Assembly: GCA_016712315.1 (NCBI GenBank)
Contig: JADJRG010000019.1
Coordinates: 156,096 to 220,095, forward strand
Source: Nannocystis sp.
GTDB taxonomy: Bacteria > Myxococcota_A > Polyangia > Nannocystales > Nannocystaceae
Length of the DNA: 64,000 nt
Reading direction: 5' to 3'
A program made the translations under genes and the position numbers. Positions 1 to 9,011 of the stretch are shown piece after piece (position 1 is the stretch's first letter; each line of letters begins with the position of its first letter). The notes beneath the pieces were generated by a model. That model made no database searches and was not told where the DNA came from. It saw only the letters and a list, made by a program, of their open reading frames with translations.

Positions 1-13
1 AAGGAGAATCGTT

Positions 14-1216
14 ATGAAGAAAAGAGACGGGCGTGTCTTGATCGTGGGTGCGGGGATCGGCGGGCTGACCGCGGCGATCGCCTTGCGCCGCTGCGGGGCG
101 GAGGTGACGGTGATCGAGCGGGCGCAGGCGCTGGCGCCGGTCGGCGCGGGGATCACGCTACAACCCAACGCGACGGCGATGCTGGTGGCGCTGGGGGTGA
201 CGCTGGCGGCGGAGGATGTGCTGCCGATCGGCGAATTTGCGCTGATCGACGCGAGGGGGCGGCGATTGATCGGGGGCGCTCCGGTCGAAGATGACGCGGT
301 GGTGCCCGGGTACAATGTGCGACGGGCAGATCTTCATAAGGCGCTGATCTCGACCTGCGGGGACGTGCCCGTGCGCTTGGGGGTCGAGCTGGTAGGGCTG
401 GAGCAGGGCGCGGAGGGGGTGCGCGTGCGCTACGGCGACGGTGGGGAGGAGCGTTGGGACTCGGTGATCGGGGCCGATGGGCTGCACTCGGCGGTTCGTC
501 GGGCGATCTTGCCAGCGTCCGCGTGCGCTCCGCGCTATTCGGGGCAGACGTGCTGGCGCTGGCAGGTGGAGGCGCCGGCGCTGGCGCCGACGTCGAGCAC
601 GGAGCGGTGGGCGGTGGGGCGGCGGATCGGGGTGATCCCGCTGTCGCGCGGCGGGATCTATGTGTATTTGGTCGAGAGTAGCCCGCCAGGGACGGTGGGG
701 CCGGCGAGCGCGAGGGTGGAGGGGCTGCGGCGCTTCGCTGCCAGTGAGCCGCGGTTGGGGGCGATCTTGGACCATGTGGCGGGCGACCCGCGGGTGCGGA
801 TCCATCACGGTGATCTGGTGGATCTGCCGATCTATTCGAGCGGCGTGGGGCGGGTGGTGCTGATCGGCGACGCAGGGCACGCGATGACCCCAAATATGGG
901 GCAGGGGGCGGGTATGGCGATTGAGGACGCCGGCGCGCTGGCGCTGTTGTGGCTGGAGCACGGGGCCTCGGCGGCGCTGGCGTCGTCTCTGCGGGCGCTG
1001 CGGCGGGCGCGGGTGCTCGAGATCCACCGCCAGGCCTGGTTGATCGGTCAGGTCGCTCATTGGCGCTTGGGCGCGGCGCGGCTGCTGCGGGACTGGCTGC
1101 TGCGGCGGATCTCCGCGAAGGCGCTGGCGCGCTCGGCGCACGCGATGTGGGCGCCGGGGCGCGAGCTCGCGCGGCGACTCAGCGTGGCGCTCGGTTCGGC
1201 GACGCTGGATGATTAA
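14..1216 (+). CDS. FAD-dependent monooxygenase (aromatic-ring hydroxylase / zeaxanthin epoxidase-like family)
   Basis: A 400-residue single-component flavoprotein of the PHBH-like fold. The N-terminal dinucleotide-binding loop GAGIGG is at residues 12-17 and is followed by the ERA acidic strand end. The second FAD motif GDAGHAMTP lies near residue 285, followed by GQGAGMAIEDA, which in this family contacts the flavin. Length and motif order match salicylate 1-hydroxylase and related NAD(P)H-dependent hydroxylases or epoxidases. The ATG at 14 has an excellent ribosome site (AAGGAG at 1-6, seven bases upstream). The gene stands at the window edge with its upstream neighbours unseen, so its substrate cannot be inferred; a tailoring or catabolic hydroxylase is the best general call. 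Confidence 0.9.
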   Translation: MKKRDGRVLIVGAGIGGLTAAIALRRCGAEVTVIERAQALAPVGAGITLQPNATAMLVALGVTLAAEDVLPIGEFALIDARGRRLIGGAPVEDDAVVPGYNVRRADLHKALISTCGDVPVRLGVELVGLEQGAEGVRVRYGDGGEERWDSVIGADGLHSAVRRAILPASACAPRYSGQTCWRWQVEAPALAPTSSTERWAVGRRIGVIPLSRGGIYVYLVESSPPGTVGPASARVEGLRRFAASEPRLGAILDHVAGDPRVRIHHGDLVDLPIYSSGVGRVVLIGDAGHAMTPNMGQGAGMAIEDAGALALLWLEHGASAALASSLRALRRARVLEIHRQAWLIGQVAHWRLGAARLLRDWLLRRISAKALARSAHAMWAPGRELARRLSVALGSATLDD

Positions 1217-1293
1217 AGGGGAGCGCGGCCGCGCGCGGGCTTCGGCGCGCACTTTGGGGCGTGGCGCGGGGCGATCTGGTTTAGGATGGCGAG

Positions 1294-2244
1294 ATGACGC
1301 AGGCTCACCGGATCGTTGTAGGGGTGCTCGGGTGCTTCGTTCTAGGGTCGCCTGGGTGCGCGGATCCGCCGCCGCCGCCGCCTGTCTCGGAGGTCTTTGA
1401 TGATCTGGTGGATGAGGCGGCGGTGGCGTCCGCTGCCGTCGAGCCGCCGGCTCCGACGGCAGTTGCAGAGCCCAGCGCGGCGGCGGTGGTGGCGGCGGAG
1501 CCGGCGGCTGAGGCGAGCGCGGGGGCGGTCGAGGCGGCGCCTGCGGTGGCGTCTGCCGACGCGGCGGCGGTCGAGCCGACGGCGGCGGCCGCGGCGGAGA
1601 AGCCAAAGGTGACGAAGCGGAGCGGGAGCGCGGCGGCGGCGACGCCCTCACCCGAGGCGCCGGCGGCGGCGACGAAGCCCGCAGAGGCGCCGACGCCCGC
1701 AGAGGCGCCGACCAGCGGGGTTGATGCGGGCGATGAGAGGGTGGATAAGGTGGTCGAGCCGGCGGCGCCGAAACCACCGCCCGAGGCGCCCCAGGCCCGT
1801 TTCGCGGGGACTTATGGGTTCGCTGGGGGGAGCGCGCAGCGGGCCGAGGTGGAGGCGGCGATCGAGGCGGCGGCGCAGCAGATGAGCGCGGTGATCCGCG
1901 GGATCGCGCGGAAACGACTCACGGAGTCGAACCCGATCCGCGAGACGATCACGATCGCGGCGGCAGGGGAGGAGATGACGGTGACGTTCGCGCCAGGCCG
2001 GACGGTGAAGGGGCGCTTGGGCGGGCCCGCGGTGGCGTGGACCTCGGACAGCGGGAAGCCGGTGACGGTGGCGTTCTCGATGGTGAAAGGTCGGTTTGTT
2101 ATGAATTTTACGGCGGAGGACGGATCGCGGCGGGCGGTGTTCTCGCTGGATGAGAGCGGGGCGAAGATGACGATGAGCGTGACGATCTCGTCGGAGCGGC
2201 TGGAGACGCCGATGAAGTACGCGCTGTCGTATACGCGGCGGTGA
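1294..2244 (+). CDS. Ala/Pro/Glu-rich putative lipoprotein with a C-terminal beta-rich domain
   Basis: No family recognised. The protein (316 aa) starts with a short hydrophobic signal ending in a lipobox-like LGSPGC near residue 22, then a proline run. Residues about 35-165 are low-complexity Ala/Pro/Val/Glu/Lys, probably an extended periplasmic spacer. The last 145 residues begin around GTYGF and look like a compact beta-rich domain containing repeated ETITI / EEMTVTF / RFVMNF strands. The ATG at 1294 follows a weak GGATGGCGAG stretch. It ends 38 bases before the convergent alpha-2-macroglobulin-like gene. The lipid anchor is inferred; a cleaved secreted form is the alternative. Confidence 0.7.
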   Translation: MTQAHRIVVGVLGCFVLGSPGCADPPPPPPVSEVFDDLVDEAAVASAAVEPPAPTAVAEPSAAAVVAAEPAAEASAGAVEAAPAVASADAAAVEPTAAAAAEKPKVTKRSGSAAAATPSPEAPAAATKPAEAPTPAEAPTSGVDAGDERVDKVVEPAAPKPPPEAPQARFAGTYGFAGGSAQRAEVEAAIEAAAQQMSAVIRGIARKRLTESNPIRETITIAAAGEEMTVTFAPGRTVKGRLGGPAVAWTSDSGKPVTVAFSMVKGRFVMNFTAEDGSRRAVFSLDESGAKMTMSVTISSERLETPMKYALSYTRR

Positions 2245-2282
2245 TCAGCCGGAGGTGGCGCGGCGGGCGACCGACGAGCCTG

Positions 2283-5200
2283 TTATTCGGTGACCACGAC
2301 GCGGCCGCTGGCGCTGTGGCCGAAGCGCTCAGGGGTGTACATGCCCTCGGCGTGGATCGGGGGGAGGACGAAGTCGCCGATGGTGGTCGCGCGGGCGATG
2401 TAAGAATAGGTGTAGATCCCGGCGGGCAGGCGGTCGGCGAAGAGGAGGAGGCGATCGTCGCGGAGCTCGGTGTGATCCCAGGTCCACCAGGGGTACCACC
2501 AATCGGCGATCCAGGGGCGGGCGCCGCTGCTGCGGAAGAAGAGCTGGGGCGCGCCACCCTCGCCGAAGCTGACGCGGGCGCCGAGATCTTGAAGGGTGGT
2601 CTGGAAGCGGCTGTTCTGGCCCTCGAGGCCGGCAGGTAAGGGATCGTCGACGACGACGAAATTGGCGCGGTCCTTGGCGACGAGGGTGAGGTTGACCTTG
2701 ACGGTGGTGCCGGCCTTGATCTGCCAGGTGCCGTCTTCAAGCTGGCGGACGGCGCCCTCCGGGGGCTTCTCGGCGCCCTGGCCGACGGCCTCGTAGGTGC
2801 GGTAGACGACGAACCCTTGGGCCTCGGCGGCGACCTTGAGCTCGGCGGGGGCGTAGCGGAGGCCGAGGCGGTAATAGAGCTTGCCAGGGCCCTCTTTGGC
2901 GAGGGTGAGGGTCTGCTCGGGAGCGGCCTGGAGGCGGGCCATGGGGATGGTTTGTTCGGTGACGGCCATGCTGCGGCCGCGGAACTGCTGCTCGCCGGCG
3001 TAGCTCTGGTCGAGCCAGATCCGGGCGACGTAGTCCGGGGGCTGCTTCTCGACGGTCTGGAAGTAACGATCGGCGGCGAGCAGCGCCCAGGCGTTGGCGT
3101 GGGTGGTGAGCCAGCGGCCGCCGCGCTTAGGGTCGCGATCGTCCATGATGCTGGCCATGACCTTGGGGAGCAGGGGATCGGCGGGGTTGATCTCCAATAA
3201 GGCCATAAGAGCGATGGCGTCGGTCTGGACGTCGGAGTGCATGAGGAGCTGGAGGCCGTCGGCGTCGCCTTCGCTCTTGCTCTCGACGAAGCGGGCGACG
3301 CGGGCGTCCTCGCGCGCGCGGGCGAGCAGGGACTTGCGGACTTGATCGCGCTCGCGGACGCGGCCGTACTTGTGGGCGGCGCTCATCAGCAGGGCTTCGG
3401 CGTAGAGGGGGAGCTTGCTGCGGTTGGCCCAGACGCGATCGAAGGAGTCGGCGCCGCGGCCCTCGCGGCTTAATAACCATAAGGCGAAGGTGCGGCTGGT
3501 ATGATCATAGTAGCGGCCCCAGCCGGTCTCCTCGCCGCTGTCGATGTAGCGCTGGAGGTAACGCATGGCGCGATCGAGGGCGGGCTGGTCGACCTGGGCG
3601 CCGCCGCGCTTGGCCTCCAAGAGGGCGAAGGTGACCCAGGTGGCGAGGTAGGGCCAGGAGCGGCTGGGGTTGTCCCAGTAGCGGAAGCCGCCGTCGCCGT
3701 TCTGGCGGGCGATCAGGCGCTGGACGCCTTCCTTGATCAGGGCGTCGCGGCTGGCCTTGTCGCCGGCGCCTTCGATCTTGAAAGAGTCGAGGATCGGGCC
3801 GAGGAGGACGATCGGGAGGATCCGGCTGGCGACCTGCTCGGTGCACTCGTAGGCGTAGGTGATGAGGTAGCTGGCGGCGTCCTCGAGGCCGGTGAGGGCG
3901 GTGGAGGCGAGGCTGAGCTCGAGGCCGCCATAGCCGGGCAGGGCGTTCTGGGGGGCCTTGATGGCGCGGGCGATCGAGGCGTCGGTGACGCCGTAGTCGG
4001 CGAAGGCTTGGCGCGTGACCGGCAGGTTGATCGGGATGGTGACCTCGGCGGCGTCGCGGCCGAGGTTGGCGAGCGCGGCGAACTGCATGCGCAGGCGACC
4101 GACTTGATCGATGGTGATCGGGAAGCGGAGCTCGCGGGACTCGCCGGCGGGGATCTCGAGGGTCTGTTGGCCGTCGCCGGTGAAGGTGACGCCGAGGGCG
4201 CGGGCGCCGACGAGCACGGCCTGAGGCTCGCGGGTCTGGTTGTCGACCATGACAGAGGCCTCGAACTTGTCGCCAAAGTTGGCGAAGCGCGGGAGGCTGG
4301 GGCGCAGCATGATCGGCTTGCGCACGCGGACGGTGGCGTCGGCGGAGCCGAAGCGGTCGGCCTCTTCGGGATCGATGGCGACGGCCATGATCCGGAAGGT
4401 GGTGAGGTTCTCCGGCATGGGGATCTCGACGGTGGCGCGGCCGTCGGCGTCGGTGCGGACCTCGGGGTTCCAATAGGCGGTGCTGGCGAAGAGGGCGCGC
4501 AGCGAGACCGGGTTGGCCATCGCGGCGCTGGCGTCGAGGGCGGCTGGGGCCGCGGCTTCGGCGACGATCTTGGAGCTCCTCTTCGACTCGACGCCGGTGC
4601 CGCCGCCGCCGCGGCCGTAGCCGACGAGGCCGAGGCCGCCGACGCCGTAGGCCTCGCCGACTTCGGTGCCGGTGAGGCCGCCCCAGACGTCGGCGTCGTC
4701 GTTGCCGGCCGCGAAGGCGCCGCCGTAGGGGCTGGCGCGGAACGACCCAGGGACCGCGGTCTGAGGGAGCACGACGGTGTCGGGCGCGGGCGGCGGCTCG
4801 GGGGCCTTGGGGGGCTCCTCGCGGCCGAGGAGGAAGGAGCGCAGGTCGTAGATGCCAGCGCCGCCCTCGCGGGGGCGGTGGAAGAAGGCGAGCGGATCGG
4901 GGGTCTTGTAGCCGAGCAGGCTGAGCACGCCCTCGTCGACGACCATGAGGGCGACGGCGGCGGGGCGGGCTTTGCCGTCGGCGCCGCGGGTGGTGAGGCC
5001 GAGGCGGAGGGTGTCCTTGGGGGCGAGCTCGTCGCGCTCCGGGGCGAGCTCGACGGTGAGGCGCTTCTTGGCGCTGGAGACTTGCAGCTCGACGGTGCCG
5101 GCGGCGTGGGCGGGGCGCCCGAGGTCTTGACCGGGCGGGGCGCCGGGCACGTCGACGCGGCCGCGCACGAGCACGACGGCGACGTGGAGGTTGGGGACGG

Positions 5201-8200
5201 CGGTCTCGGGGATGGTGAGCTTGATGGCGGCGCTGCCGCCCTCGACGGTGATCGGGCGGTGCTCGACGATGCCGCTGCGCTCGAGGATGAGCAGGCCGCG
5301 GGCGCGGTCGAAGGGGGAGCGGACGAGCAGGGTGGCCTCGGCGCCGGGCTCGTAGCTGCGGCGATCGGGGACGAGGTCGACGCGGCGCTGATCTTGATCC
5401 CAGATCACGGCGTCGTCGCCGTGCACGTAGAGGGTGGTGGTGGTGAGGTTCTTGCGGCCTTGCTCGTCGGTGACCGCGGCGCGCAGGGTGTAGGCGCCTG
5501 CTTGCTCTAAGGACAGGTCGCAAGTGACAGGCGCGGGGCCCGAGACGGGGGCGCAGGAGCCGGCGCGGATCTGCTCGGTGCTGTACTCGTAGGTCCAGAC
5601 GCCGTCCTTCTCGACGGCCTTGCGCTCGGTGACCTCGCGCTGGAGGGTGATCTCGAGGGGGCGGCCGCTGAGGCGGTGGCCGTCGAGGTCGACGACGACG
5701 GCCTCGACCTTGGCTTGTTCGCCCTTGCGGTAGACGGTGCGGTCGGCGCGGAGGCCGGCGTAGTGGAGGGCGGGGTGGACGACGTAGGTGCTGCGGCCGG
5801 CGATCGCTTGGCGGTTCTTGTCGGTGACCTGGCCCTCGAGGGTGTAGGCGGCGGTGACGGGGGGATCTGGATCCGGGGCGGGCGCGGGCGCGTCCGGGTT
5901 GCTGAGGTCCTTCTCGATGACCTTGAGGACATGCTCGACGGGCCACTTGCCGCTGGCCTCGAGGGTGCCGCTGCCTTGGGCGACGAGCATGTCTTGGCCG
6001 CCGAGGCCGAGGTGGCGGTAGCTCCACGGATCGGCCCAGCCGCGGCCGAAGGTGAAGCCGACGTTCTCGGGGCCGGCCGGGGAGAAGCCGCTGGACTGGC
6101 GGCGCAGGGTGTAGCTGACCTCGCCGCCGACGAGCGGGGCGCCGTGCAGGTAGGCGCCGCGGATCTCGGCGCGTAGGGTGTCGCCGAAGACGAGCGGGGC
6201 GGCCTCGCCGCGCTCGACGGCGACCTCAAACTCAGGGGCGCGGTAGGCCTCGACGGCGATGGTGTGCGTGAAATATTCGGTGGTCGAGAACCAGCCGCCG
6301 ACCTCGAGGTTGAAGGTGTAGTCGCCGAGGTCGCTGCCCTCGGGGATCGGGAGGTCGATGTTGAAGGCGCCGAGAGGGCCGACGGGGAGCTCGCCCTTGG
6401 CGATCTCGGCGCCGCGGGGGCTGGTGAGGGTGTACTTGGCCTTAAAATCGGTGTGCCAGAGGGCGACGCCGCCGGCGGGCTTGCGCTCTTCGCTGCGGAG
6501 GATGCCGGCGAGGTGGATGGTCTCGCCGGGCTTGTAGGGCTGGCGATCGCTGTAAAAAAAGGCGCGCGGCTCGCCCTCTCGGACGTCCCAGCGGTTCCAC
6601 CAGCGGCCGGTGATGTCCTCGCTGAGCGGCATGTAGGCGACGTCGTCGCCGCGCTTGGCGGTGACCAGCAGATCGGTGTTGGCGAGCCTGGCGAGCTTGA
6701 CCTCCGCGAGGCCGTCGGCGCCGGTGCGGCCGCTCCAGAGGCGCTTGCCGTCGCTGCTGGTGTCGAGGAGCTCGAGCTCGACGTCCGCGAGGGGCTCGCC
6801 GCGCTCGATGCTGGTGACGAAGAGGACGCCGCCGTCGTTGTCGAGGGCGCTGGTGATGCCGAGGTCGGTCACCTGGACGGGCTGGACGTGGGTGAGGCGG
6901 CTGGTGTAGCCCCAACGGGTGAACGGGCTCGAGCGCAGGGCGAGCAGGAGGACCTTGCCAGGGGCGAGCATGGGCGCGAGATCGAGGCCGAGGCGGAGGG
7001 GGCGGCGGCGGGAGGCCTGGACCTGCTCGGTGCCGCTGTAGGTGGGCGGCGGTAGCTCTTCGGGCCAGGTGCGGTCTTCGCGGAACCAACGGTTCGCGAG
7101 CATCTTGGGGAGCTCGTCGAGGCCGAAGGGGCGGGCGCGGACGTCGAGGGTGGTGACGCCGCCGACGGCGAGCATGAGGCGACGGGCGGCGCCTGTCTCG
7201 ATGACGGCGGGGTCACGATGAGCGGCGGCGAGGGCGAGGGAGGGCTCGACGGGGTTGACCTTGACGCGGGCGGTGTAGGGCTTGGCGAGGCGCTGGCCGT
7301 GGATGTCCGCGACGCCGGCGTCGACGGTGATGGTGTAGGCGGCGTCGCCCTCAAATTCGCCGGTGAGGTAGATCCCGTGCGACGCGGTGATCTTGAGGCC
7401 CGGGACCTCGGGGGTGACCCGGACCTTGGCGCTGAGATCAGCGGGGGCGAGCGGGGTGGTCGCGGCGATGTAGAGGCCGCCGGTGGGCGAGCACTCCCAG
7501 GAGCCGCACGAGGGGCCGCTGAGGGTGAGCGGCGGGTAGGTGGTGAAGACGTGCTTGATGGCGGCGCCGCGGTTGGGGCCCTCGCCGTAGGCGCCGGCGG
7601 GGATGGTGAGGGTGTGCTTGGTGTTGGCGGCGAGGGGCCCTCTGGGGCGGAGGACGAGGATCCTGTCCTTTGGGCCCTGTCCCGTGAGGTAGCGGGTGTT
7701 GTCGGGGAGCTGCGGCCACTCGGCCTCGGGGACGAGGGTGAGGGGGATCGCGGCGCCGCCAGCGGTGAAGGTGAGGGCGGCGGCGAGCTGCTCGCGGCGG
7801 ATCTTTTGGTTGAAGCGCAGGACGATGGGGGCGTCGAGCAGGGCGCCGACCGAGTTGTGATAGGGCTCGGCGCTCTCGAGCTCGAGCGCGGGGGTCGTGA
7901 AGGTCCAGCGCAGCTCCTTGGCGAGGGCGCCGCCGAGGGTGGAGCGGGCGCCCGCGGGGACCTTGACCGTGTAGGTGGTGGAGTAGGGGAAGCGGCCCTC
8001 GGCCTCGTAGGTGAGCGCCTCGGTGCCGAGCCAGCGGAGCTTGCCGGGGGGCTGGGGATCGAGGGTGAAGGGGGCGGCTTCGCGGCGCAGATCGGCGACG
8101 GAGGCGAGGGGGACCATCGGCTGGTCGAAGACGATGCTGAGCGAGTCGACGAGCGTCTGCGCGCCGGTAGGGCCGTAACGGAGGACCTTGAGGGGGCCAG

Positions 8201-8504
8201 GGGCGGCGGCGACGGGCGGGACGAGGGGCGGCGGCTGCGGCGGCGGGAAGGGGAGCTGGATCTCCTCGCTGACGCTGGCGGGGAGCGCGGGGCCGGCGAC
8301 CGGGAGCAGCTCGCGGGCGAGGTCGCCCTCTCGCAGCTCGAGGGGCGGGAGGCCGGCCCAGAGGTCGAGCGCGGCCGGGGCGGTGGGCTCGATCTTCGGC
8401 TGGGGTGTCGGCTGTCCTTGCGTACAGGCGAGGGGGAGGCCGAGCAGCGCGGCGAGGCGGAGGGCGGTGCGCGGGCGGGTGATCGAGCGGTGGGGGCGGG
8501 GCAT
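2283..8504 (-). CDS. Alpha-2-macroglobulin family lipoprotein (YfhM/YfaS-like), 2073 aa
   Basis: Giant secreted protease-trap-like protein. I chose the ATG at 8504 because it gives a clean lipoprotein signal (LLGLPLAC, about residue 24); an upstream extension to 8852 would overlap the divergent gene and looks non-coding. It contains successive MG-type beta domains, an MG2-like segment (DRQPYKPGETIHLAG), a Gly-rich bait-like region around residues 1255-1310, the A2M core (YWNPEVRTDADGRATVEIPMP), and an alpha-alpha barrel TED domain. The TED carries CTEQ at about residue 1553, where thioester-forming members have C-x-E-Q, so Cys and Gln are both kept. Bacterial members are thought to trap proteases in the periplasm, usually beside PBP1C; no pbpC gene is adjacent here. 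Confidence 0.92.
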   Translation of the reverse strand: MPRPHRSITRPRTALRLAALLGLPLACTQGQPTPQPKIEPTAPAALDLWAGLPPLELREGDLARELLPVAGPALPASVSEEIQLPFPPPQPPPLVPPVAAAPGPLKVLRYGPTGAQTLVDSLSIVFDQPMVPLASVADLRREAAPFTLDPQPPGKLRWLGTEALTYEAEGRFPYSTTYTVKVPAGARSTLGGALAKELRWTFTTPALELESAEPYHNSVGALLDAPIVLRFNQKIRREQLAAALTFTAGGAAIPLTLVPEAEWPQLPDNTRYLTGQGPKDRILVLRPRGPLAANTKHTLTIPAGAYGEGPNRGAAIKHVFTTYPPLTLSGPSCGSWECSPTGGLYIAATTPLAPADLSAKVRVTPEVPGLKITASHGIYLTGEFEGDAAYTITVDAGVADIHGQRLAKPYTARVKVNPVEPSLALAAAHRDPAVIETGAARRLMLAVGGVTTLDVRARPFGLDELPKMLANRWFREDRTWPEELPPPTYSGTEQVQASRRRPLRLGLDLAPMLAPGKVLLLALRSSPFTRWGYTSRLTHVQPVQVTDLGITSALDNDGGVLFVTSIERGEPLADVELELLDTSSDGKRLWSGRTGADGLAEVKLARLANTDLLVTAKRGDDVAYMPLSEDITGRWWNRWDVREGEPRAFFYSDRQPYKPGETIHLAGILRSEERKPAGGVALWHTDFKAKYTLTSPRGAEIAKGELPVGPLGAFNIDLPIPEGSDLGDYTFNLEVGGWFSTTEYFTHTIAVEAYRAPEFEVAVERGEAAPLVFGDTLRAEIRGAYLHGAPLVGGEVSYTLRRQSSGFSPAGPENVGFTFGRGWADPWSYRHLGLGGQDMLVAQGSGTLEASGKWPVEHVLKVIEKDLSNPDAPAPAPDPDPPVTAAYTLEGQVTDKNRQAIAGRSTYVVHPALHYAGLRADRTVYRKGEQAKVEAVVVDLDGHRLSGRPLEITLQREVTERKAVEKDGVWTYEYSTEQIRAGSCAPVSGPAPVTCDLSLEQAGAYTLRAAVTDEQGRKNLTTTTLYVHGDDAVIWDQDQRRVDLVPDRRSYEPGAEATLLVRSPFDRARGLLILERSGIVEHRPITVEGGSAAIKLTIPETAVPNLHVAVVLVRGRVDVPGAPPGQDLGRPAHAAGTVELQVSSAKKRLTVELAPERDELAPKDTLRLGLTTRGADGKARPAAVALMVVDEGVLSLLGYKTPDPLAFFHRPREGGAGIYDLRSFLLGREEPPKAPEPPPAPDTVVLPQTAVPGSFRASPYGGAFAAGNDDADVWGGLTGTEVGEAYGVGGLGLVGYGRGGGGTGVESKRSSKIVAEAAAPAALDASAAMANPVSLRALFASTAYWNPEVRTDADGRATVEIPMPENLTTFRIMAVAIDPEEADRFGSADATVRVRKPIMLRPSLPRFANFGDKFEASVMVDNQTREPQAVLVGARALGVTFTGDGQQTLEIPAGESRELRFPITIDQVGRLRMQFAALANLGRDAAEVTIPINLPVTRQAFADYGVTDASIARAIKAPQNALPGYGGLELSLASTALTGLEDAASYLITYAYECTEQVASRILPIVLLGPILDSFKIEGAGDKASRDALIKEGVQRLIARQNGDGGFRYWDNPSRSWPYLATWVTFALLEAKRGGAQVDQPALDRAMRYLQRYIDSGEETGWGRYYDHTSRTFALWLLSREGRGADSFDRVWANRSKLPLYAEALLMSAAHKYGRVRERDQVRKSLLARAREDARVARFVESKSEGDADGLQLLMHSDVQTDAIALMALLEINPADPLLPKVMASIMDDRDPKRGGRWLTTHANAWALLAADRYFQTVEKQPPDYVARIWLDQSYAGEQQFRGRSMAVTEQTIPMARLQAAPEQTLTLAKEGPGKLYYRLGLRYAPAELKVAAEAQGFVVYRTYEAVGQGAEKPPEGAVRQLEDGTWQIKAGTTVKVNLTLVAKDRANFVVVDDPLPAGLEGQNSRFQTTLQDLGARVSFGEGGAPQLFFRSSGARPWIADWWYPWWTWDHTELRDDRLLLFADRLPAGIYTYSYIARATTIGDFVLPPIHAEGMYTPERFGHSASGRVVVTE

Positions 8505-8612
8505 ACGAGCGCGGCGACTATAGCGCAGGAGATCGCGATTTGCGGCGCTGACGGCGCCCGAATTCGTGCGGCGCCCCTTGGCGCGGCGGGGCGCTTGGAG
8601 GATCCTGGGGGC

Positions 8613-9011
8613 ATGTTCGAACGGCCACCCGCTGTCACCCGCGCGCTGCTCACCCTCAACGCGCTCGCGTTTATCGGCCTCGGCGCGGGCTTCTTGGCGT
8701 GGCCCTCCGAGATGGCGGCGACGGTGGAGATCGAGGCGACCAGCGCGCTCGCTCGCGGTGACATCCGCGCGGTGTACGGCGGCCTCGAGCTCGGCTTCGG
8801 GGTCGGGCTGCTGCTCGCGCGCGACCGGGTCACGGTGGGCTTCGCGTGCCAAATTCTGGCGCTGGTCTTCGCGGGGCTCGTGGCCGCGCGAGCCGGCTCG
8901 ATGCTCGCGGAGGGGGTGCCCCCAGCGCCGGGGCCGCTGCTGCTGGGGATCGAGCTCGCCGGGCTGCTCAGCGCGTTGCTCGCGCTGCGCCAGCTACGCG
9001 TCGCTCGCTGA
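8613..9011 (+). CDS. DUF4345-like four-helix membrane protein
   Basis: A 132-residue integral membrane protein with about four hydrophobic helices (residues 9-27, 42-66, 71-88 and 101-123). The pattern GLGAGFLAWP then ARGDIRAVYGGLELGFGVGLL resembles the DUF4345 family (small inner-membrane proteins of unknown role). The start at 8613 is the first ATG in a frame that also extends far upstream; only this part has membrane-protein composition. It is divergent from the alpha-2-macroglobulin-like gene across 108 bases, and its stop overlaps the end of the convergent histidine kinase by 18 bases. Function unknown. Confidence 0.7.
   Translation: MFERPPAVTRALLTLNALAFIGLGAGFLAWPSEMAATVEIEATSALARGDIRAVYGGLELGFGVGLLLARDRVTVGFACQILALVFAGLVAARAGSMLAEGVPPAPGPLLLGIELAGLLSALLALRQLRVAR

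Noticed and set aside
158..1777. 539-residue reverse-strand reading frame
   Set aside because: Arg/Pro-rich composition typical of antisense shadows in G+C-rich genes; the plus-strand monooxygenase explains the region.
3501..5510. 669-residue plus-strand reading frame over the alpha-2-macroglobulin-like gene
   Set aside because: Gly/Ala/Glu-rich shadow with no motifs; the reverse-strand gene is clear.
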